DNA of 64,000 nucleotides, from positions 1,922,001 to 1,986,000 of the forward strand of contig NW_026570226.1 in NCBI RefSeq assembly GCF_019649055.1, read 5' to 3'. This DNA comes from Paramacrobiotus metropolitanus. Its lineage: Eukaryota > Tardigrada > Eutardigrada > Parachela > Macrobiotidae. Every line of letters starts with the position of its first letter. Position 1 is the stretch's first letter. Positions 33,998-46,389 of the stretch are shown piece after piece. The notes beneath the pieces were generated by a model that was not told the origin of the DNA, made no database searches, and saw only the letters and a list, made by a program, of their open reading frames with translations. The position numbers were made by a program, and so were the translations under genes.

Positions 33998-36900
33998 ATG
34001 CAGCTCTTTCGCAATCGATCTCATTATTTAATTATCGATGGCGAACATTGTTTGTGGTGCAGTCGATTTGATGGGAGTTTAGAAGCTAAATCAGGTGCGT
34101 CGCACGCAATGTCCCGAATTCTTTCACATTACGATTATTATCGGAATTATCCATAATTACATAGCGTTTTCGTAGCAGCATCTTCAATTAACGATGCGAA
34201 ATCGTTGGATTTCTTGTGCAATGTGGAAGGAGTCATTGGGAAGATACAATTATTCCCTGGTAAGACGCGTGCGTGCTTCCCATGGCCAGAGTATAAATGC
34301 TTTGAAATGAAAACTTAGACGAGTATTTACCGATTGATTTAATTTCAAATTATTCGTGTTTAATTAAACTTTGATGGCGCTGTGTGTAATTGTTGAGTTA
34401 GCACACTGTAATAAATTCTGAGGTAATTTTCTGGGCAGCACACTGATTTGTAATCCTGTGCATCTAAATAGGAGACTTGCGTTAATGATACCTTATTGAT
34501 TAGTTGCTGGCTGTTTGATTTGAATTTATCAAGACCCATAAATTTAACTTGAACATGTCATAATCATTCACGGCTTTGGCTCTCGAGAGCGCTTATTTGG
34601 TGGGATGTTACATTGGTGATTTCGATCGATTACGCGGCTACGGCACGATGAGAAAAACGCAGATCCATATGGGCTAGGCCGCCGGTTTTTGCGCAACATT
34701 GACTTATTTTATTATTCACAGATGTATCCATTTTCCATAAGCTGGCGATGAATTAAAAATTTACTAACGCCTAGTGCCTACTAACCTATTGAAGGGTCTC
34801 ACATTCAGAAATCAGATGTGACATCGCGCAGTAATTGCTTGCACACACTAATTTCGGTAATCTGTACGTAAAAATTTGTGTCATATTACTCTTGCCATAC
34901 AACATAGCTGTTATGTTTCTTTTTCTTGTAATAGAAAAATTTCACTATGAATATCTAACGATACCTATGATATGAATTTTCGGGTATCGACAATTATGCG
35001 TTAAGTACTAGTAACTTTTACTGGAGAAATCACACCTTGAAATTTCTCTTGAATTGGCTTTAACGGGAGACAACGGGCCACTTAACCTGACAGACTTATT
35101 TTTTTATGTTTACGGATTTGTCTTGCAGTTGCATTTTATTGACAAATCTGATGTTAATAGTTTTTGTGTATTCTGTTTATGATGAGTATTCTGCAGATAG
35201 TGAACCAAAGCTGGTGGTAATTCTGGCTAAATCCACCGCGGCACAAATTGCTTGCGAGCACAACATCTACCGAATTGAGAGAATTGGACTGCTCCCGCTA
35301 TCTCCTACAGACCCACCGGAAGGGGACCGGATACTGGTAAACGCTCTTGTACGGCTAAAAGAACGCCTTTGCAACAGATTGCAAGTTGTGTGTCTTGACA
35401 GTTTTCAGGGCATTTCGATATTGATTCCTCCGAGTCATCGGGACGATCCAGTGAAAGCCTTTCAGAATCTAATCTAATCAGCGTGAATAGAGGCGTACAA
35501 AAAACTCTCAAAACCTTGCGACAGGCGACAAATTTTAACATTGGTTTGCGACAAAACAGAGTAAGATCGAATTAGGAAAAGTTTTACTTTATGAACTTTT
35601 CTTGGTTTTTTCGTACTCGTAAATGTTTTTCAGACGCTGTGTATGATGAACGTTCATCAGTAAATGATAGAATTTATGAGTGCTTAGAAATCCTGGACAC
35701 CTAGCGTATTTTTACACATGGAGCGTGTGCGTTAAATACATTTTTTTTCTTAGAAGGATCGGTCGGATCGTGAGAAACTGGAGCGGCGGATATTAGAGGA
35801 TATCCTAAAGATGTTTAATGAATCCCAGTCGTTTTATTATTCGTTGGCATGGGACCTGACTAACAGTATGCAGCGCCTATTCAAACAGCGCAAACACAAA
35901 TCGAGCGCATCGGAGCCGGCTGCTGGGCGTCCCTCCTGGCATGCTGCGGATGACCGTTTCTTTTGGAATCGTGATTTATGGAAAGACTTGTTGACAAACG
36001 GAAATATGGAAAGCGATCACTGGATCGTGCCCATCATCCAAGGCTACGTGCAGATGGAGAAATTAGATATTGATTTGGATTCCTTTGACAGCGGAGGCCA
36101 ACTGCATAGTCCCCTGGGAGAATATTGCGCACCGGTCAGCTGTCGGCTGATGCTAATATCCAGACGGAGCCGATTCCGTGCGGGTACGCGCTATAAACGT
36201 CGGGGGATCGACGACAAAGGCAATTGTGCTAATTTTGTGGAAACCGAACAGGTAGGATGGCTGAATTATTCACGATAACGATGACTTTCAGCGCAATCAG
36301 GATGAATAAAACATAGACTATACTTATAGCATAGACATGATGTTAAATAACTGTGTCCACCACTTACCATTAGCACTTGTACGTATGTGTGAACACTATG
36401 AGGGAATTATGCCCGAAGAGATATGTAAAAACCGATAAAACAGTAAAAACACTGTAAAATCATTGCACCTTTTCTCGTTCTTGTTGTGCATTAGAATATG
36501 TGAAATTTTCGATGAAGTATTGTTGACCTGAAATCCTTACCGTCGGCCTTTGTACGAGTAAATCCTGGGCCGAGGAAAATGACTCGAAGATGTCTTGAAA
36601 ATAGAAAACAAGGTCGATTACAAAGCTTCGAAAATTAGTATGGTCAAAACTAAAAGCAAGGTGGAAAGGGGCTATCTACCCCTATCCATCTTGCTTAAAG
36701 CATAGAAATTATATAGTGACAACCTCTTCTAGGTGCTGGAAATTATGGGACATTGTTTGTCTTTCGTCCAAGTTAGAGGCTCGATACCGGTTTATTGGAG
36801 TCAACCTGGCATGCGTTATCGGCCGGCTGCACGTTTGGATCGAAGTAATGTTCGTTTTATATGCTGTAATTTATTAGAGAACTGTACTTTATATTATTGA

Positions 36901-39900
36901 GGCCTATTAGGCTAATCAAATAATAAGTGGTAAGTATCCTTGTCATTTCAGCGGAAAAGGACAGTCATACAGCTTTGACTGAGCACTTCACAGAGCAAAT
37001 GAAGCTTTATAAGCATCAGGTGCTGATCAACCTTGTGGAACAAACCGGAAGGGAAAAGATTCTGGCTGATGCTTATTTGCAAGGAATCAAGGCATACGAC
37101 AGTGAGAATCTTGTTTATGTCAGCTTCGATTTTCACGACTATTGGTATGTTGACATTACATTAGTGACATTATTATGGCGTTACTACACGTCGTTTCCCG
37201 TGCTTATGTTGCGACATAATTTTCAATTTAACGAGATATCCAATAATGATGTTAATAGCCACTTACGGTAACACTTTTCGTACTGGAGCCTCTATTTATG
37301 TGTTGAATATTTCACTATAGCCAAAATTTGTGAGTTTGATTTTTATTAGAGTTTTTGAATAATCCTTGTTACACGGGTAATTTTTTTATAATTCGCAAAA
37401 TGCGTTCTTCAGTTGTCGCTACCTTAACCGAACATCACGTAGCTGCTTATAGTCATAGGGTTAGCCTGCTCTATGCTTTTAGCAGCTGAATCGTTTCACT
37501 TTTGCAGTCGTGGTTTGAAGTTGGAAAACATTGGAGTTTTAATTGAAAGCCTACAAGAAATCTTTCAAGGAATGCGTTTTTTCTGGTGTAAAGTTCTCAA
37601 TGTGCGTGACGCTACGGACGAACAAATCATGTGTCAACAGCGAAGTGTATTTCGTGTCAACTGCGTCGATTGTCTGGACCGCACCAACGTGATTCAGGCA
37701 TCTTTGGCCCGTTTTGTTCTGGAAACACAGCTGCGAAAAATGGGCCTCCTGTTGCCGGATAGTGAATTCTCATCAGATTTTAAGCAGAAACTCCAAATAA
37801 TCTGGGCGAATAATGGAGACATTGTAAGCCGGCAATATGCGGGGACATCGGCTCTGAAGGGAGATTTCACGCGGACGGGCGAGCGAAAATTTACTGGCCT
37901 GATGAAAGATGGCTATACATCAGCGAATCGGTAAATGAGCGGTGTACTGCTTCCCTTTGTTATCGATAACGCTGGAAACAGTCGCTTGTTGTTGCTGCAT
38001 TAAGTACTGTTCGATATTCTTTACATGCTTTACAGCTTGCATTGCCTCTGTAGTTTTTGTTTCGCTGCAGTTGATCAACCGGCAACATTGCAATGGCAGT
38101 TTACGTTAAAAAATTTTTAATCCGGTTGTTTTTCAGATATTATCTAAATCAGTTTAAAGATGCTTATCGCCAAGCAGCCGTGGATGCGAGTTTGGGAAAA
38201 TTCTTCCAGGAAGAAAGTATTTTGGTTCCTGGTTTGTCTACCTCAGTAGATCCATCGGAGTTCGACCGCGTAAAACAGCTGGTGGATGACTGTAAACGTA
38301 TTCTGATACCTGAGACCGAAATTGCTCTGGGTGGATGGCCGATGGTTGATGCTGATTCGCGGTTAGTTTTTATAGTGTTTGCTAATGAATCATTTCCCAT
38401 GGTCACTTGAGTACTGCATCTTGTGATTCATGTGAACCGATGAGTCACTTGTTTGCTATCTTTGATGCAGGTGTGAAAGATTTAGTTTCCGTAATGTTTT
38501 ATGAAGTATTTATGACTTTAACCGAACAGCTTACGGAGTAGTACAGTAAAGTGTGTCTTACTTATGGTTAAATAAAAATACATTGAAATTACCATTTATA
38601 GGACTGGTGATCCAGCTCGACAAGATATGGATACAGTATTACTGCTCAGCACTCAAGCCTATTATATCGGAGAATATAGTGACGAAAGCGATCAGCTGGT
38701 TGGTTATCAGAAGGTTCCATTATGTGAAATCGAGAACATCGAAATAGGCTCAGAAATGTCCATGTTCAAAACCGGGCGTACCATCATGCGAATAAATTAC
38801 CGCGTTGGAGAAGTGTCTGGATACTGTCATAATCTAGGCACGGCCGGGTTGCGGTTTTTCAACAATATGATCATGCCGCTGAGAACAAATGACGAATGTA
38901 TCGGTATGTTTAATGCACCTGCGACAGAGATCGATGTATGCCTTTTGGATTTTATTTCCGTTTTCGACTTGGTTTTTTTTAGTTCAAGAGCATTTTATGA
39001 TTTCTTATTTGCTTTTCGTGGTGATAATAAAATGACATAATTTTTTATAAAGTAGGTCAGATTGTTATGCTTAAACCAGACGTTTGAATTCTTGCTAGAA
39101 ATGCTCCGATCAATTGGGGAATCCTTTCGTATGGCTTTGGAGTCGCAGTTTGATATTGCGATCCCGGTCATGTACGGGCCCCTTCAGAAGAAAGTGACCA
39201 AACCGCCTCCGAAAGAAGCAGCCCCTCACGAAGCCGAAGGCGGCATTTTTACTGCCGCTCGTGCTGTTCCTTCCAGTGCCAACCTCCATAAACCCCATAT
39301 AAATGATCTCTTTTCGGTGATGAAAAATAAGTTGGCTGGATTTAATCCTATGCACAGATTGCATCTAGCGCAACGGGATTCCCGGCATCAGGGCGCTACA
39401 TCGGTAGCGTTTTCCAAAAACGAGGGCAGATTAGGTACAGTAATTCTGCACGAACGGCTGGTTATTAGTTGGTAACTGGTTGATATTTACGGACGTGCTG
39501 ATTCGGTCTTTCCCGACTTTTTCTTCCTATTTGTTAAGCTAAATTGCTGAACTTCATAGAACAATGAGATAACGTTCAAATATAGATAAGTGAGTCATCT
39601 GGTTGATCGGAAGTTCGAAACCGTTCTGGTAATATTTGCAACAATCTGTATTTGTATAGATGTGTTACCCTCCATTAATATCTTGTCACCTACAACATCT
39701 CCAGCTGTTTCGGAGGGAACAACCAGTGAAAGGAGTGAATCGGGAGGAGAATCAGCTGGTACATCGCCTCTGCCGGATCGAAAAACAATAGCCAGTATTA
39801 TGGATAGTTGTGGGATGGGCTTCCCCGAACTCATCTCAACACCGAATTTCGATACCTCCGCCGCATCTCCTACTGGAAGACGACATTCCCATGATTCTCA

Positions 39901-40433
39901 TGAAAAACTGTAAGCTTTATCGGCTTGTGTATCGTACTTGCGACTAGTGCGTTGGAACAGAAACGTTTTGATGTGCAAATACAAGTTACCACGATTTTCC
40001 GAAAAACTGCTTCCGGGGATGAACCAAATTTTGTCTTGTATGAAATTTACTGGAACGTTTCAGGCTGGATTTAGACACACCGCGGCGGTTGTCAATGAAG
40101 CAGCGTCATCATTCCCGCTCGTCGGAAGCTCTGGAACACACTTTGCTCGATCTACGGTCGCCGTTGATCTTGAGCGCATCACCCAGTATCAAAGCTTTCC
40201 ACGACGAAACCGAAGGTGATGTGCCAGTCTCCGTTGACAACGTTACTGTCGTGGACGACGAAGAAGCTCCGGCGTCTGTGGCGTTTCATATCAACGAAGC
40301 CGACTCGGATGATGAATTACGACTAGTCAGTGGATCTCCCAATGCTACCAATGATAACTTAGCTCTCTCATCGGAACTAGCCCCAAATTCTAAGTCAAAT
40401 CGAACTTGCCGCACGAGAATAATAGCGCTATAA
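33998..40433 (+). CDS. INPP5F: SAC2-type inositol polyphosphate phosphatase (INPP5F-like)
   Basis: Phosphoinositide phosphatase; SAC2/INPP5F removes the 4-phosphate (PI4P) on endosomal membranes. Thirteen exons: 33998-34094, 34176-34259, 35197-35336, 35402-35560, 35754-36251, 36733-36844, 36952-37144, 37508-37930, 38137-38361, 38602-38903, 39099-39434, 39660-39909, 40064-40433. Phases close, giving about 1062 residues. The Sac domain covers roughly the first 570 residues: SFYYSLAWDLTNS, DDRFFWNRDL, SRRSRFRAGTRYKRRG, VSFDFHDYCRG, and the catalytic CX5R(T) as NCVDCLDRTN near residue 478, then QYAGTSALKGDFTRTGER. The hSac2 homology domain follows (exons 9-11, DTVLLLSTQAYYIGEY ... GRTIMRINYRVGEVSGY). 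The C-terminus is Ser-rich and acidic, as in vertebrate INPP5F. Exon 2 has tandem acceptors (cgtagcag), so one Ala may be optional. It starts 300 bases after the right arm of the 3-kb inverted-repeat element. Confidence 0.94.
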
Positions 40434-41214
40434 CAGGCAGTCTGTGATAAACATTACCAATGTTGAATATTTGACGCCACTTTGTATGAGAATTCTGCAC
40501 TTCCTTTATTACTGTGCATTATTAAAATCCGGTGCGACTGCATAAAATTGTTGTAATTTGTTTGAATAATGATTTCATTTGAAGCAACATTCGTCACTGT
40601 TTTTGTAAATTTTTGGTCAAGCAACGCTCTGATCATGGTGAGTTAAGCAATACGACAGTAACAGTTACCAACAAAAGCGAGGATTCTGATGTCAAAAATA
40701 CTACCCAAAAGTACAGCATCTGAAGGTCATAACAATTTTTCTTCAACTGGAATATTTACTTGCAGCGAGAAATACTTGCAGTTTCAAAATAGTCTGTGCG
40801 GTCATGTTGCGGCCCCTTGTACGGATCTCGCTCTACGTCGCTGCTGTAGTGACCACAATGGTTGTTATTGTGTTTGCCGCGTTAATTGCAGTTTTATAGC
40901 TAAATGTTCCTAGCCGGAAGCCGTTCACAAATCACCATTTGGCACATTTATTCCAGACTTCCAAAGTACAGTAAGCTACGAGAGAATAAATACCTAGTTA
41001 AGCTACTGATTTAGACATAAAATTGCTTACTGTGCATCAAAATTTCTGGCTCTATGGAAACGGAGTGGACAATGACAGCAGAAATCAAGCAATAAAATAA
41101 TTGTAATCACATAGGTTTTCCTTCGCTTGCGCCTACACGAATCCTGCTGCGTTCGTATACTCCCCTAACATTGTTGAATTTTCAGCTTTTTGTCATATTA
41201 GACTATTTAATACG
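40434..41214. other. Intergenic, no gene seen
   Basis: 3' UTR of the SAC2 gene and upstream of the histone-fold gene. One frame of 74 codons (40689-40913, Cys-rich at its end) has no family resemblance and is not called. A possible 5'-UTR acceptor (ttttcag) lies at about 41184. Confidence 0.4.
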
Positions 41215-42073
41215 ATGACCGGCACGAAAATCGCAAAAGCCTCTGAGTCAGTGATGTCCGCCTGTTTTCCGTCAAAGATAAAAAAGGCCTTCAATAAAAG
41301 TACGTATAATTGGTTAATTTTGATCGATAACTGAAATAAATATTTATTTATAATTTTATTTCAATTGAATTATGTGCGTTAAAGAAATAGCAATGCGAAA
41401 GGAACCCGTCGTTCCATAGAAGTAGCAGGTTAATCGATACAGTGTGGTAATTGTATCATAATGATTACGTGTCTGATATTTAAGTTAATTTTTTACAGAG
41501 CGAAAGCTTACAAAAGCCAATAAAGCTAAGTTGAACAAGCGGCTGAAGAAGAAACTCAAGGATAATCTGCGCCACTCTGCTCGTTTCGAGCACGTTTATG
41601 CTGTAACCGGTAAACAGGAATTTCAGAAGCTGTTTGATGAAACGGTGGACAAGCTGGGAAAAGGTCACCTGGATTATCCAAAGGAAGTTGTCCGCATTTT
41701 GCAGGTATTAAACAAAACTCCAAGCTTGAAATTGTGTGCGCAGAAACTTGTTGGCATTCCAGTGTCTAGTCATCAAGACTTTAGGCGCCGCACGTTGAAC
41801 ACTTACAAAATTCCGGCGTTATGGATCACAAATGATGCACAATGATCGATTTTTTTGCGACACAGGCGTTCACAATAATTATTATGGATTGAGTTATTTT
41901 GTTTGCAGGAGGCCTCTGATTCCTTTCTGGAAGATGTCTTTCAAGAATCCCGTTGGTGGGCCGAATACGGTAAGAGGAAAACAGTTACCGGCAAGGATCT
42001 TTTGAACGCTTGTGGACAGAAAGCGGCTCAAGGTACCCGTAAGGTGGCCCCTAAGAAACGGAGGAAATGTTAA
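41215..42073 (+). CDS. Divergent histone-fold protein (H3/H4-like)
   Basis: Three exons 41215-41299, 41499-41704, 41909-42073; phases close, giving 151 residues. The N-terminal 60 residues are very basic (KKRKLTKANKAKLNKRLKKK), like a histone tail. From about residue 75 a histone-fold pattern is visible: FQKLFDETVDKL resembles H3 alpha-1 (FQRLVREIAQDF); LQEASDSFLEDVF at 96-108 resembles alpha-2 of H3 (LQEASEAYLVGLF) and of H4 (VFLENV); AEYGKRKTVTGKDLLNA at 115-131 resembles the loop 2/alpha-3 junction of H3/H4 (HAKRKTVT, then D). A C-terminal basic tail ends KKRRKC. Too divergent for canonical H3 or H4 and lacking the H3 alpha-N helix. Candidates are a CENP-A-like variant, another centromere/CCAN or TAF histone-fold protein, or a new variant. 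Canonical animal H3 and H4 genes normally have no introns; this one has two. The fold is moderately sure, the identity is not. Confidence 0.65.
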
Positions 42074-42236
42074 TATGAAGCCGATTGGTTGACTCAGTTG
42101 TAAAGGCACCGAGTGTGGCATCTTGAATCTCCTCCAGTTTTGTGTAATACTCGGTGACAACGAGAAGTACTGATTGGATCACCATTTTTTCATTATGTAA
42201 TGATCGATCTTGCTTTGTCGTACTGGTCATTGTAAT

Positions 42237-42242
42237 AATAAA
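42237..42242 (+). terminator. Polyadenylation signal AATAAA, histone-fold gene
   Basis: AATAAA 164 bases after the stop codon of the histone-fold gene (taataataaagatc). It implies a polyadenylated rather than a stem-loop-ended message. Confidence 0.5.
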
Positions 42243-42487
42243 GATCAATGTGCGGAAGCGTAAGATTCGATACCTACAGAGCATTTTAAAATTAACATCT
42301 TTGGGAGAAACTATTCCGTATGCAAGTTACGCTAGAAAGCTCCTTGTTGTTCCGTTTAATTTGCTACTGACCTTTCTTAGTAAATCCGCAAATCTCAAGC
42401 TACTATAGATTTCGTCACTTAACTGCAGACACAAATGCAAGTGTATTTTTTTGCTCCACTGTTCTGTCTACGCCGTGGTTGCTTGCA
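42243..42487. other. Short intergenic stretch, no gene seen
   Basis: Lies between the poly(A) signal of the histone-fold gene and the tentative first ATG of the CNG channel gene. Nothing is recognisable. Confidence 0.4.
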
Positions 42488-45400
42488 ATGACACAAGTAC
42501 GTAAGTTTGTCTACAAAAGTATTATTACTCTATACGTTATCATCATTATTATTGATACATTTTGTTGCATACACACACACGGATGAGCTAATTGAAGCCT
42601 TTTTTTAGCAAAATCTCACAAGTTGGCGGCATGTCTTTGTTTCATCATTTACTTGCGTTAACCTTAAAAAATACATATGATTTATTAATGGTTAAATACT
42701 TGTAAATGTTTAAATTCCAGTTTAATTAATGAATAAATTTATGTAGATAAATTTATAAGTTTAACTTTTTTATCCTGGTAGGAAAGCGTTGGGAAGAGAA
42801 TCCGTCGATTTTTGGGGGTGAGATAAAATGCAATATATGTGCATATCTACATCAGTTTCCAACTGGCTGCTCCGTACTGCAGCAAATGCCGTAATGGCGG
42901 TCATGAATGGTAAATTTGTAAAATTAGGAGATCGGGCTGCTGGAACCATTATGGGATGCTCCTGTAATGGCGCAAAAACCCGATGAAAAGGAGGGAAAAG
43001 AGCCCGAAGTAAAAGATCCCATGATCGTTCTCGGAATAAGGTAACAGCGCTTACATTTTGTACTAGTGACTAGAAATTAATTTGTAGGTGCGACGGTGCG
43101 ACCGTCTGAATACATTAACGAGTAAAGGTCACGTTTACTGTCTTTCATTGGTTATTTAGTGTACTCGTACATATCTATCAGCACAATAATTATACTCCGA
43201 TTAATTAATCGTGCTGTCACGGCTTGCACATTTAGTTTCTGGAACATGGAAACCTAAGCTTAATAGTCAGTCGTTACCTGCATAATTACCCTCAGAAACA
43301 GAGGGTAATTATGCAGGTAATGACTGAATTAGTTCGTATGGTTTCCAGGTTCAAACCGGATTGGGTAATTCATCCAGAAGGAAGTCGATATTATTACTGG
43401 CTAACTTTGGTATTCCTTGCTGTTTTATACAACATCCTCGTGGTAAGTGGTAACGAAATAAGCTTTTATAAGACATACAAAATGTTTATGTATATTTGTA
43501 TGTGTATTTTCAAGTATTTATATATAGAAACGTCAAAAATGGCGAGACTGTAGTCACTGTATTCATTTTACTTTATCTCTGATATTAATCGTGTTAACCG
43601 GCAGATTCCGTTGCGAGCGGTTTTTCGTGAGATGGACGACGATAGCCTGGAAACAACATTTCTGACGTGCGACTACATTGCAGATTCCATGTAAACATGG
43701 CATCTGTTTGTGAGCATAAATCTTCTTATGCGATGCTTTGTTTTCAGATATTTTTTGGATATAATTGTCTCCATGTTTACAACGTATGTATCTGATACTG
43801 AGCGGTTGCACGTTGTAGAACCGCGAAAATTAATAGTAAACTGGATATCCAGCACAGAAGGAAAGTTGGTAAGCTACTCGCACTAGTACCGTATTTGCAG
43901 AAATTCAGATTTGTATATGGATGTTTCATTGTGTCTGTCCAAGATTTAAAAGCAAAATGTAGATGTAAAAGTCACCACCGCTAATAAAGGGTTTCGCAGG
44001 ACATTATTTGTCTTGTTCCCTTTGACTTTGTATTTATCTACACGGGGATAAAACAGCCATTTCCGGCTCTGCGCTTCAACCGATTTTTAAAGTATGGTCG
44101 TGTTTCGGATTTTCTCAAGGCGACCGAGGCTCGATCATCCAAGCCGGACATTGCTCGATTAGTAGCTGTGGTACGACATGCCTATCAAGAAAATTACTAA
44201 TATTAAAATTAAATGATTTTGTGTGAATTGATTTACGTTGCAGTTATTCCAGTTTGTATTGTTAATGCACCTCAACGCATGCCTATACTATTTCCTTAGC
44301 GAAATGGTCGGCATTGAATCCAGCGAGTACGTGTATCCAGGCGAAGCTAGCTGGCGTAAAGAAGGCACTGAAAACTTGAATGACCCTTTAATACTGAAGT
44401 ATACTTGGAGCTTCTATTGGTACGTATTACAATTAAGTTTTTCAAATCCGTTATTATGTTAACGGAAATTTTAAGCTTAAAAACTTCTAGTACAAGTCAG
44501 AGAATTATTACCATACACTATAAATTTTTAGGTCGATGCATTCGCTGACAATGATCGGTTAGTACACTAAAACGAGTACGAAAATCATTAATTACGTATC
44601 ATGTAGTTTAAGAAGCTGTTAAAAAAAGGAACAGGCATATACAGTGTACGACAAAAGTTCTTAATTACATCATGTAAAAAATTTTAGGTATCACCGTCCA
44701 GCCCAAGGAACCCTGGGAATTCATATTCCAGAGCTCCATTATGATTGTCTCGGTGATGATGTTCTCGCAGGTGCTGGGCAATGTCTCGCGAACCGTACTT
44801 AACGCCAGCGCCCATGCCCGGCATTTTCGATTGCGTATGGATCACGTTATGGAGTATCTAGATTTACGGGGTGTCGGCGGGGAGTTGCGCGAAAAGGTTG
44901 TCAAGTACTTTGAATATCAGTGGATGAATCATCAGGTGGAAGATGAGCGGCATATTGTCGGCGCGTTGCCGCACCGGCTTCAGTCCGACATGGCCATGAA
45001 AGTGCATCTCAACACGTTAAAGCACGTCAGGATCTTTCAGGGTGTCGAGCCGGGTTTGCTACAGGACCTCGTACTGAAATTGAAGCTGCAGGTGTTTTTA
45101 AAAGTTTTTGTTTTGCATACGAAGCACGGATCGGAGTGCCGACTGTTATTATCTTTACGGCTTTTACAGATATTTACGCCAGGTGAATACGTATGCCGCA
45201 AAGGTAACACGAAATCAAATTTCTCTTTCAATATACGAACAATTACTCATGCAGTTTACCGTAAACATTCGTCAAGCAGGAGATATCGGCAAGGAACTCT
45301 ACATAGTGAAGGTAATATTTAAGCGGACCGGCATTAATGAATGGATTTCAGATTTTTAACAAATTTAGTAATTGTATAATCCTAATCATAATTCAACGGA

Positions 45401-46389
45401 AAAAATAATACGTATATAAGTTTGTATCGCGCACGATCATCTGAAGGACGCTACTTAATTCCAGTTTGTGAATTGTTAGTGCAAACATTTTAACTGTTTA
45501 TCAGTTTATATGGAGTGACATTTTTTATCATTAATTTTTTGGTTTTGGTTGCTTTTGATTGTACAACTTATTTGATTGGAAAGTTAAGCCTATGACGTAC
45601 CTACATTGCTGATGCAGAAAGGTTGTCTGGAAGTCGTATCGGAAGATGGTTCATTTGTTTTTGCACGACTTGGCGAGGGAAGGTACGGTACTAGCAGTGT
45701 GTATATTATTTCCAATGAAGAAAAATAATAGTTAAGAAAAATAAATGCTGTCAATTTTGATCATTTAGCGTGTTTGGAGAAATTTCTTTACTGAATATGG
45801 TCGGAATGAAATCCGGTAACCGACGAACTGCAAACGTCCGCAGTGTGGGCTATGCTGATTTATTTTGCCTATCGAAACAAGACCTTTGGTCAGCATTGGC
45901 CGAGTATCCTGAAGGAAAAAATCGCATTTTGGAAGTTGGAAAACAAATTTTACTAAAGGACAATCTCCTCAATGTGGAAGTGGCTGAAAAAGAGGCACAG
46001 CGCCAAGAGAATCTGATTCGAGCATTAGATCGCGTGGTAACGGGTATATAAGCCATATAATGCATACTCTGTATGTAGTTGCATGTGTATTGTACATACA
46101 TCATACGCGCAGCATTAATCGTAAGTGCTTATATGGTTACCTAACAATAAATTACGCATACTTATCAGAAACCCGTATAAGGTTGTTGGCATTTTAATTT
46201 CCTTTTTATCTGCCAGGTGTTGATAGCCTTTACCTAAAATTTGGGCGCATTACGGCCGAACGTGCCGCTGCGGTGTACAAACTGCAAAAGCGAATTGCTC
46301 GGGCGGAAAAAGAGCTCATGTACGAAGCGGAAAGACAAAATCAACAGCTGGCCGGAATTCCCTCAGTACCTACCAAATCGCAACCCTAG
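42488..46389 (+). CDS. Cyclic nucleotide-gated cation channel subunit with atypical pore
   Basis: Plasma-membrane channel subunit opened by cGMP/cAMP. Exons 42782-42817, 42928-43040, 43349-43442, 43605-43690, 43748-43868, 44000-44170, 44244-44419, 44532-44557, 44688-45091, 45170-45203, 45280-45311, 45618-45682, 45769-46043, 46217-46389 (about 601 residues). A possible tiny first exon, 42488-42496 (MTQ), is in phase, so the start is uncertain. S1 is near [16 protein letters not shown]2-S3 around [15 protein letters not shown] and [14 protein letters not shown]4 has few arginines ([11 protein letters not shown]), S5 is [19 protein letters not shown]6 is [18 protein letters not shown]. The CNG C-linker ([23 protein letters not shown]) and the cyclic-nucleotide cassette ([48 protein letters not shown]) are complete. 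The pore, partly on a 26-base exon, reads LTMIGITVQP where alpha subunits have TTIGET: the selectivity glutamate is Ile. It is probably a modulatory or otherwise unusual subunit. Confidence 0.92.
43267..43327. repeat. Near-perfect hairpin in a CNG intron
   Basis: Arms 43267-43293 and 43301-43327 (27 bp, one mismatch at 43273/43321) around the 7-base loop AGAAACA. The inner arm is TTACCTGCATAATTACCCTC. It ends 21 bases before the exon starting at 43349, so it includes the region just upstream of that splice acceptor. Confidence 0.85.

Noticed and set aside
33641-34156. 171-codon open frame overlapping the SAC2 start
   Set aside because: It begins inside the right inverted-repeat arm. Only the part from ATG 33998 to 34094 matches the SAC2 N-terminus; the rest is upstream sequence and intron.
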